Below, piece after piece: positions 1-5,223 of a stretch of 10,331 nt of DNA; within the stretch, counting starts at the first letter, position 1, and every line of letters begins with the position of its first letter. This stretch comes from Hyphomicrobiaceae bacterium (lineage in GTDB: Bacteria; Pseudomonadota; Alphaproteobacteria; Rhizobiales; MH13). The stretch spans positions 1-10,331 of the forward strand of contig JAGRKQ010000230.1 of the NCBI GenBank assembly GCA_020442235.1, in the 5' to 3' direction. Under the pieces are notes generated by a model. The model was not told the origin of the DNA. It did no database searches and saw only the letters and a program-made list of their open reading frames with translations. A program made the position numbers and the translations under genes.

Positions 1-629
1 GCTTCCGAATAGGCCCGGTCACCGGTGCCATCGGCCAGCGCCACATCCAGCCGCGAGGCAACCTTGCGCACTGGATAGTTCTTTTCCGCGTGCAGCGAGA
101 GCGTGAAGACGCTGGCATCGCCGGCAAAGATCTCCGCCGTGCCGTCGCCCTGATGCACGTCGCAGTCGATGACGAGAACGCGCGATACGCTGCCCTCGGC
201 CAGAAGCACGCTGGCAGCGACGGCGACATCGTTGAAGACGCAAAAGCCGGCTCCTTCCGCGTGGCGGGCGTGATGGCTGCCACCGGCGGTGTTGGCGGCA
301 AGGCCGGCATCGAGGGCAAGGCGGGCGGTCAGAAGCGTGCCGGCGCTGGCCGTGCGGGCGCGCCGCACGACGTCGCGGGTCAGCGGCAGGCCGATCTGGC
401 GGACGATGCGCGGCTCCAGCGAAAGCGCGAGAACCTTGTCGACATAGCCGCGATCATGCGCGCTGCCGAGCCAGCTTGCCGGTGCCTCGCCGGGGATCTG
501 GAAGCCCTCGGGTACATGGCCCTCATCGTGAAGCAGCCTTGCCAGCGCGCCGAACTTGTCCATCGGGAAACGATGTCCGGGCGGCAGGTCGGCGATATAG
601 ACCGGGTTGTGAACGATCGGCAGAGGCAT
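1..629 (-). CDS. Histone deacetylase superfamily protein, 3' end beyond window
   Basis: This is a zinc-dependent deacetylase of the histone deacetylase/acetoin-utilization superfamily. Family members remove acetyl groups from lysine side chains or small acetylated amines; the substrate here cannot be told. The minus strand reads openly from an ATG at 627-629 to the window edge, giving 209 residues of a family usually about 300 long. The N-terminus (MPLPIVHNPVYIADLPPGHR) resembles the HDAC11-like (class IV) bacterial group. Active-site motifs visible are the tandem histidines in GGSHHARHAEGAGFCVFND (H119, H120) and the zinc-binding Asp-x-His in DCDVHQGDGT (D157, H159). The second zinc-binding Asp and the catalytic Tyr loop would lie in the missing part. 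The frame stays open upstream of the ATG but has no better start there, and no clear Shine-Dalgarno sequence precedes it; the ATG is chosen by family resemblance. It is transcribed divergently from the MATE gene. Family assignment is firm; function in the cell is inferred only broadly. Confidence 0.9.
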   Translation of the reverse strand, partial: MPLPIVHNPVYIADLPPGHRFPMDKFGALARLLHDEGHVPEGFQIPGEAPASWLGSAHDRGYVDKVLALSLEPRIVRQIGLPLTRDVVRRARTASAGTLLTARLALDAGLAANTAGGSHHARHAEGAGFCVFNDVAVAASVLLAEGSVSRVLVIDCDVHQGDGTAEIFAGDASVFTLSLHAEKNYPVRKVASRLDVALADGTGDRAYSE

Positions 630-874
630 GAGGGCGTTATAGGGCGGAAAACCATACGGCGTCCGCTGGAAACAATCAGCGCCGAAGAGACGCCGGGCTT
701 TCGCCCGCCCCCGCGGAGGCGGTGAGCCAAGCGAACCCGCCGTGAGCGAAAGAAGCGCGCTGGCGCGAGCGAAAAACAATCCCTCCACGCAGGGCTGCAA
801 TGACACAGATGCGCTTGCCCTGATGCGGGCGCTCCTCTACCGCGATTGTCCTTGGTTTTTCAGGATCGACCTGC
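630..874. other. Divergent intergenic region between deacetylase and MATE genes
   Basis: This 245-bp gap separates two divergent genes and must carry both promoters unless they lie further out. I see a small perfect hairpin (CGGGC-TTTC-GCCCG, 694-707) without a following T-run, and a short direct repeat GAGCGAAA at 744-751 and 768-775. No convincing sigma-70 -35/-10 pair stands out for either direction. Small open frames cross the region on both strands, but none resembles a protein family I recognise. Confidence 0.5.
862..865 (+). promoter_or_regulatory. Shine-Dalgarno sequence supporting a TTG start
   Basis: AGGA lies 9 bases upstream of the TTG at 875. In this reading frame the nearest upstream stop is TGA at 821-823, and no ATG, GTG or other TTG occurs between that stop and 875. 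The TTG with this ribosome-binding site is therefore the best start for the MATE gene. Confidence 0.6.
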
Positions 875-2206
875 TTGGACGCTTCGGTTCGCCCCTTCGA
901 CGTGACCAATCGCGGCGTTCTTGCGATCGCCGTACCGATGACGCTTGCCTATCTGTCGACGCCGCTGGTGGGGCTGGCCGATACCTTCGCCATCGGCCAG
1001 ATCGGCGATGCGGCCCTGATCGGCGGCATCGCGTTCGGCTCGATCATCTTCGACCTTTTGTTCACGACGCTGAACTCTCTGCGCTCGGGAACGACCGGGC
1101 TTGTCGCCCAGGCCTTCGGGGCCGACGACCGGCGCCAGGAAGCGGCCGTGCTTTTCCGCGCCTTCCTGATCGCCGCCCTTGCCGGGCTGGCCGTGATCCT
1201 GTTCCGGGGGCCGCTTCTGGCGCTGGCGCTCGCCTTTCTCGGCGGATCGCCGGCGGTGCAGGAAGCGGTGACGGCCTATTTTGCCGTGCGGGTCCTCTCC
1301 GCGCCCTTTGTCTTTGCCAATTACGCGATCCTGGGTCATGTCCTGGGGCTCGGGCGGGGCGGGATCGGGCTGTTGCTGCAAACGATCCTCAACGGCGTCA
1401 ACGTCGCGCTCAATCTCTATTTCGTTCTGGCGCTCGGCATGGGCGTCGAAGGCGTTGCGCTGGCCAGCGTCATCGCCGAGATCGTCGCCTTCGCGGCGGG
1501 CTGCATGTGGCTTGTCGTCAGGCTCGACCGCCACCACCTTCCCCGCGCCGCAGAGGTCTTTGACTGGCCGCGTGTCCGGCGCATGCTGGCGGTCAATCGC
1601 GACATCATGATCCGCTCATTCGCGCTGTTGTTTGCCTTCTCGCTCTTTGCCCGCCAGGGCGCGGCGCAGGGCGATGTGGTTCTGGCCGGCAACGCAATCC
1701 TGGAAAAGTTCTTCCTGATCGGCGGCTATTTCCTCGACGGCTTCGCCACTGCCGCCGAACAGCTGGTCGGGCGCTCCATCGGCGCGCGCTGGCGGCCAGC
1801 CTTCGACCGCGCCGTCTCGCTCACGCTGCGCTGGGGCGTGGTGCTGGCCGCGCTGTGTGCCTTGTGTCTGTTTCTGGGCGGCCCGGCGATCATCCGCGCC
1901 ATCACGCCGGCCGAAGATGTGCGGGCGATGGCGCTCGCCTTCCTGCCCTATGCGGCGCTGACGCCGCTTGCCGGGGTTGTCGCCTTCGAGATGGACGGCG
2001 TCTTCATCGGCGCCACCTGGTCGCAGGAAATGCGCAACATGATGCTTGTCTCGCTGGCGCTCTTCGTCGTCGCGATCTTCGGCCTCCAGTCGCTGATCGG
2101 CAATCACGGCCTGTGGGTGGCCCTGCTGGTCTTCCTGGGCGCGCGCGGCGTGCTTCTATGGCTGCGCCTGCCGGTGCGCGCGGCACGGGCCTTTGCCGCG
2201 CCCTGA
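875..2206 (+). CDS. MATE family efflux transporter, DinF subfamily
   Basis: This 443-residue inner-membrane protein belongs to the multidrug and toxic compound extrusion (MATE) family, which exports organic cations or other toxic molecules in exchange for H+ or Na+. Hydrophobic segments fill the whole length, as expected for 12 membrane helices in two lobes. The N-terminal lobe starts with the typical pattern NRGVLAIAVPMTLAYLSTPL. P21 and D36 are 15 residues apart, matching the helix-1 Pro/Asp pair (P26/D41) that governs cation coupling in PfMATE. The segment LRSGTTGLVAQAFG (69-82) is typical of the DinF branch. Length is normal for the family and no frameshift is visible. The start is a TTG, since there is no ATG or GTG after the upstream in-frame stop. 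The next gene begins 89 bp downstream on the same strand and could share its transcript. The substrate is unknown; DinF members have been linked to oxidative or bile-salt stress in other bacteria, which is not evidence for this one. Confidence 0.92.
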   Translation: MDASVRPFDVTNRGVLAIAVPMTLAYLSTPLVGLADTFAIGQIGDAALIGGIAFGSIIFDLLFTTLNSLRSGTTGLVAQAFGADDRRQEAAVLFRAFLIAALAGLAVILFRGPLLALALAFLGGSPAVQEAVTAYFAVRVLSAPFVFANYAILGHVLGLGRGGIGLLLQTILNGVNVALNLYFVLALGMGVEGVALASVIAEIVAFAAGCMWLVVRLDRHHLPRAAEVFDWPRVRRMLAVNRDIMIRSFALLFAFSLFARQGAAQGDVVLAGNAILEKFFLIGGYFLDGFATAAEQLVGRSIGARWRPAFDRAVSLTLRWGVVLAALCALCLFLGGPAIIRAITPAEDVRAMALAFLPYAALTPLAGVVAFEMDGVFIGATWSQEMRNMMLVSLALFVVAIFGLQSLIGNHGLWVALLVFLGARGVLLWLRLPVRAARAFAAP

Positions 2207-2295
2207 GGCTTTCCTGCCGGGTCGGGGGCGTGCACTCTTTGCAAGGATATGGGCAGGACATGCCGGCGGATCGCCGGGCCGGGGAGAGACGGACA

Positions 2296-3486
2296 ATGAA
2301 CAGCAAAACCGGCGCGGCGCCGCTGGCCGGCATCAGGGTTCTGGATCTGTCGCGCATCCTTGCCGGCCCGTTTGCCACCCAGGCTTTGGCCGACCTCGGC
2401 GCCGACGTCATCAAGATCGAAGCCCCCGAAGGCGATGCCACCCGGGGCTGGGGGCCGCCCTTCGTGAAGAATGCCGACGGAACGGCCGGTGATGCGGCCT
2501 ATTTCCACGCCGCCAATCGCGGCAAGCGATCCGTCACCGCCGATCTCAAGTCCGACGAAGGGCGCGCGCTCGTCCGCCGGCTTGCCGCAAAGGCGGATGT
2601 TCTGGTTGAAAACTTCAAGGCCGGGGGCCTTGCCGGGCTTGGCCTCGATCCGCAAGGCCTGATGGCCGACAATCCGCGCCTCATCGTCTGTTCGGTCACC
2701 GGCTTCGGCCAGGACGGCCCACGCGCCGGTGAGGCCGGCTATGACTTCATGATCCAGGGGCTTTCCGGCATCATGGACATCACCGGCGAGCCGGGTCGGC
2801 CGGGGCAGAAGATGGGCGTCGCCTTCGCCGACATCTTCACCGGCCTTTATGCGGTCATCGCCATCGAGGCGGCGCTTTATGAGCGCGAGCGCTCCGGGCA
2901 CGGCCAGTGGATCGACATGGCGCTGTTCGATTCCATGCTGGGCGTTCTTGCCAATCAGGCGATGAATGCGCTGGTGAGCGGCGAGAGCCCGCAGCGGCTC
3001 GGCAATGCCCACCCCAACATCGTGCCTTACCAGACCTTCCGCTGCGCCGATGGCGAGGTGATCGTTACGGTCGGCACCGAGCGCCAGTTCCGGGCGCTTC
3101 TGGCCGCGCTCGACCTTGAGGGGCTTGCGGGCGAGCCGCGCTTTGCGACCAACCGCGCCCGGGTCGACAACCGGCAGGCGCTGATCGCGCATCTGGAGCC
3201 GGCCTTTCGGGGAAGGACGCGCGAGGCGATCCTTGAAGCCTGCCGAAAGGCGCACATCCCGGCCGGGCCGATCAACACGGTCGGCGAGGCGCTCTGCGAC
3301 CCGCAGGCCCTGCACCGCGCCATGGTCTCGGACTTTGCCGTGCGCGATGCGGCCGCGCCCGTGCCCGGCCTCAGGACGCCGATCCGCTTCTCCCGCTCCA
3401 CGTTGGCCTTAAAGCGGGCAAGCCCGCGTCTTGGCGAGCATGACGAGCCGGTCAGGAACCGGGACGGCTGGCCGGAATGGGAATAG
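2296..3486 (+). CDS. Class III CoA-transferase (CaiB/BaiF family)
   Basis: This 396-residue cytoplasmic enzyme belongs to the formyl-CoA/carnitine CoA-transferase family, which moves coenzyme A between carboxylic acids through an aspartyl-CoA thioester. The N-terminal Rossmann-like part has the family pattern GIRVLDLSRILAGPFATQ (12-29) and ADLGADVIKIEAPEGDATR (32-50). The central block holds NRGKRSV (74-80), ENFKAGGLAGLGL and YDFMIQGLSGIMDITGEP. The predicted catalytic aspartate is D179 in MGVAFADIFTGLYA, the position of Asp169 in formyl-CoA transferase. The second domain includes GHGQWIDMALFDSML (201-215). Start choice: GGGGAG at 2281-2286 sits 9 bases before the ATG at 2296. An in-frame ATG at 2260 would add 12 residues, but its AGGA is only one base away. 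The donor and acceptor acids cannot be read from the sequence. A dehydrogenase for 2-hydroxyacids follows, but a regulatory gap separates them, so a shared pathway is speculation. Confidence 0.92.
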   Translation: MNSKTGAAPLAGIRVLDLSRILAGPFATQALADLGADVIKIEAPEGDATRGWGPPFVKNADGTAGDAAYFHAANRGKRSVTADLKSDEGRALVRRLAAKADVLVENFKAGGLAGLGLDPQGLMADNPRLIVCSVTGFGQDGPRAGEAGYDFMIQGLSGIMDITGEPGRPGQKMGVAFADIFTGLYAVIAIEAALYERERSGHGQWIDMALFDSMLGVLANQAMNALVSGESPQRLGNAHPNIVPYQTFRCADGEVIVTVGTERQFRALLAALDLEGLAGEPRFATNRARVDNRQALIAHLEPAFRGRTREAILEACRKAHIPAGPINTVGEALCDPQALHRAMVSDFAVRDAAAPVPGLRTPIRFSRSTLALKRASPRLGEHDEPVRNRDGWPEWE

Positions 3487-3488
3487 GT

Positions 3489-3511
3489 ATTGGTAAAATT
3501 AATTGACCAAT
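3489..3511. promoter_or_regulatory. Operator-like palindrome upstream of lldD
   Basis: ATTGGT (3489-3494) and ACCAAT (3506-3511) form perfect six-base inverted arms around an 11-base AT-rich spacer, in a region otherwise over 60% GC. The right arm overlaps a TTGACC hexamer (3503-3508) that could act as a -35 element, so a protein bound here could block transcription. GntR/FadR-family regulators such as LldR and PdhR recognise GGT...ACC half-sites and often control lactate genes, usually with a shorter spacer. The palindrome is seen directly; its regulator and role are inferred. Confidence 0.5.
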
Positions 3512-3627
3512 CTGGAATTTTGCTGTAACGCCTGCCCGCAACATTGACAGGGTGGCCTCGCTGCGCCCGAATTCATCACCACGCTGAAGAACCCGGCCAA
3601 CGGGTCCTTGAGGAAGAGCCCGGGTCC

Positions 3628-3635
3628 GGGGAGGG
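3628..3635 (+). promoter_or_regulatory. Strong Shine-Dalgarno sequence of lldD
   Basis: GGGGAGGG lies 6 bases before the ATG at 3642 and fixes the start of the dehydrogenase. Just upstream, ACCCG (3591-3595) can pair with CGGGT at 3601-3605 or with its repeated copy at 3621-3625, which is next to this ribosome-binding site. Confidence 0.65.
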
Positions 3636-3641
3636 AAATCC

Positions 3642-4787
3642 ATGTCGCTGTCGACCGTCACCTGCATCGAGGATCTGCGCCAGATCGCCCGTCGCCGCGA
3701 GGCGCGCGCCATTTTCGATTATGTCGATCGCGGCTCCTATGACGAGGACACGCTGAACGCCAACCGCAACGATCTGGAAGCGATCAAGCTGCGCCAGCGC
3801 GTCCTGATCGATGTCGGCGCCCGTTCCACCCAAGGCACGATCCTTGGTGAGACGGTGACGATGCCCGTCTCCATCGCGCCGACGGGGCTGACCGGCCTCA
3901 ACTGGGGCGATGGCGAAATTCTTGCTGCCCGCGCGGCGGAAAAATTCGGCATTCCCTTCACGCTCTCCACCATGTCGATCTGTTCCATCGAGGACGTGGC
4001 GGCGGCGACGAGAAAGCCCTTCTGGTTCCAGCTCTATGTGATGCGCGACCGCGGCTTTGCCGCCTCACTGGTCGAGCGCGCCAAGGAGGCGGGCTGTTCG
4101 GCGCTGGTGCTGACCTGCGATCTCCAGGTGCAGGGCCAGCGTCACCGCGACATCAAGAACGGCCTTTCGGTGCCGCCGCGCCTGACAATCGCCAACATGA
4201 TCGACGTTGCGATGAAGCCGCGCTGGGCGCTGTCGGTGCTGATGGGCAAGCGCAAGAGCTTCGGCAATCTGGCCGGCCACATTCCCGAGGGCGGCAATCT
4301 GAAGACCCTGTCGCAATGGATCGCCGGCCAGTTCGACCCGACCCTGTCCTGGGACGATGTCGCCTGGATCAAGTCGATCTGGCCGGGCAAGCTGATTCTC
4401 AAGGGCATTCTCGACCCGCAGGACGCGCGTCACGCGATGGAATCGGGCGCCGACGCCCTCGTCGTTTCCAATCACGGCGGACGTCAGCTCGATGGTGCGC
4501 GTTCGGCGATTTCCGCCCTGCCGGCGATCAAGGACATCGTCGGCGACAGCATGGAAGTGATGATGGACAGCGGCATCCGCAGCGGCAAGGACGTCTACCG
4601 TGCCCTCGCGCTTGGCGCCTCCAGCGTGATGATCGGCCGGGCCTTCCTGTATGGCCTCGCCGCCGGCGGCGAGGCGGGCGTCGCCAAGGCGCTGGACATC
4701 ATCCAGAAGGAACTCGACGTCGCCATGGCGCTGACCGGCGTCAACACCACCGGCGAGATCACGTCCGAATTGCTCGACCGCGGATGA
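3642..4787 (+). CDS. lldD: FMN-dependent L-lactate dehydrogenase (2-hydroxyacid dehydrogenase)
   Basis: This 381-residue flavoenzyme of the FMN-dependent 2-hydroxyacid dehydrogenase/oxidase family most likely oxidises L-lactate to pyruvate and passes electrons to the respiratory chain at the inner membrane. It is one (beta/alpha)8 barrel over nearly its whole length. All active-site residues known from plant glycolate oxidase and flavocytochrome b2 are present in order: Y27, Y132, D160, R167, K254, H278 and R281. H278 and R281 lie in the family signature SNHGGRQLDGA. The phosphate-binding end is visible in MMDSGIRSGKDVYRAL and GRAFLYGLAAGGEAG. The equivalents of the glycolate oxidase residues are offset by 3 before R167 and by 24 from K254 on, so about 21 residues are inserted in the mobile loop region. 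That loop differs between family members and affects membrane or acceptor contact. Substrate could also be another 2-hydroxyacid such as glycolate or mandelate. The gene appears to be a separate unit, with an operator-like palindrome upstream and the B12 operon promoter just downstream. Confidence 0.88.
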   Translation: MSLSTVTCIEDLRQIARRREARAIFDYVDRGSYDEDTLNANRNDLEAIKLRQRVLIDVGARSTQGTILGETVTMPVSIAPTGLTGLNWGDGEILAARAAEKFGIPFTLSTMSICSIEDVAAATRKPFWFQLYVMRDRGFAASLVERAKEAGCSALVLTCDLQVQGQRHRDIKNGLSVPPRLTIANMIDVAMKPRWALSVLMGKRKSFGNLAGHIPEGGNLKTLSQWIAGQFDPTLSWDDVAWIKSIWPGKLILKGILDPQDARHAMESGADALVVSNHGGRQLDGARSAISALPAIKDIVGDSMEVMMDSGIRSGKDVYRALALGASSVMIGRAFLYGLAAGGEAGVAKALDIIQKELDVAMALTGVNTTGEITSELLDRG

Positions 4788-4828
4788 TGCGGCGCAGCAA
4801 CAATTGCCGGCATCGGCGTTTGCCCGGC

Positions 4829-4858
4829 TTGACTCGCCGGCCTTAATGTTTCGATAAC
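4829..4858 (+). promoter_or_regulatory. Candidate sigma-70 promoter of the B12 operon
   Basis: TTGACT (4829-4834, five of six matches to TTGACA) is followed after 18 bases by GATAAC (4853-4858, four of six matches to TATAAT). Transcription would begin about seven bases after the -10 box, near 4865. That is where the paired region P1 of the riboswitch begins, so position and spacing agree with the RNA feature. The prediction is by eye. Confidence 0.55.
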
Positions 4859-4861
4859 CTT

Positions 4862-5080
4862 CGCGTCTTGGTTCCGGGGTCACGGCCCCGGATGAAAATG
4901 GGAACGCGGTGCGGCGACAGGGCATTCCTTGAAGGAATGCCCCCGGTGCCAAATCCGCGGCTGCCCCCGCAACTGTGAGCGGTGAGCCTGTTTCCAGCAA
5001 AGCCACTGGGCCTCAAAGGTCTGGGAAGGCGGAAACGATGACGGCCATGACCCGCAAGCCAGGAGACCTGCCAGGACACG
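4862..5080 (+). promoter_or_regulatory. Cobalamin (adenosylcobalamin) riboswitch
   Basis: The conserved core of the B12 aptamer is complete and in order: GGGAAC (4900-4905), CCAAATCCGCGG, GCTGCCCCCGCAACTGT (4960-4976), GCCACTG (5002-5008), CTGGGAAGGCGG (5021-5032), and the B12 box AAGCCAGGAGACCTGCC (5056-5072). The ends close into helix P1: bases 4862-4871 pair with 5071-5080 with one C-A mismatch and one G-U pair. Between the GGTG after GGGAAC and the AAATCC element sits an accessory hairpin (4920-4942), with 11-base arms that match perfectly around a single G. In this family, binding of adenosylcobalamin folds the RNA so that the downstream genes are switched off. Its place directly before the btuB gene fits a feedback switch on B12 uptake. 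Confidence 0.96.
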
Positions 5081-5223
5081 TCACCCGACCGTTGCGCGAG
5101 GGGCGCTCCGGTCCGGTCATGCTGTCCGCGTGGGTGACGACGCGCCGGTGAGGAAGGATCCTTTCCGGTTTCGTTGGCCTGCCGCGCGGGGAAAAGCCCC
5201 GTCCGGCCGTTCCGGGGGCGTTC
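5079..5223 (+). promoter_or_regulatory. Riboswitch expression platform and btuB leader
   Basis: This leader links the B12 aptamer to btuB. A long stem is visible: CGTCACCC (5079-5086) pairs perfectly with GGGTGACG (5132-5139), with GACCG/CGGTC (5087-5091 with 5114-5118) and GCGC/GCGC (5094-5097 with 5103-5106) nested inside. Nearer the gene, GCCCC (5196-5200) has two possible partners. It can close a local hairpin with CGGGG (5187-5191), or pair with the GGGGC at 5215-5219, which covers the Shine-Dalgarno GGGGG (5214-5218). These pairings exclude each other, as expected for translational control. No stem followed by a run of T is present, which argues against simple transcription termination. 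Which state is stabilised by B12 is inferred. Confidence 0.55.

Noticed and set aside
676..909. A 77-codon minus-strand frame between the deacetylase and MATE genes
   Set aside because: No family resemblance, no clear ribosome-binding site, and it overlaps the MATE start.
742..1563. A 273-codon plus-strand frame starting in the intergenic region
   Set aside because: It runs through the MATE gene in another frame with low-complexity Arg-rich sequence. The MATE frame is clearly the coding one.
2260..2295. An upstream in-frame ATG for the CoA-transferase
   Set aside because: Its AGGA lies only one base before the ATG, whereas the ATG at 2296 has GGGGAG at proper spacing and gives a normal N-terminus.
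2104..3315. A 403-codon minus-strand open frame opposite the CoA-transferase
   Set aside because: It is antisense to a well-conserved enzyme and shows no family resemblance or ribosome-binding site.
3544..3574. A perfect TTGACA hexamer as the lldD -35 element
   Set aside because: No acceptable -10 box lies 16-18 bases downstream; the nearest candidate (GAATTC) is a poor match at 19 bases.
4788..4850. A transcription terminator after lldD
   Set aside because: The only inverted repeat (GCCGGC at 4806-4811 and 4836-4841) has a 24-base loop and no T-run after it.
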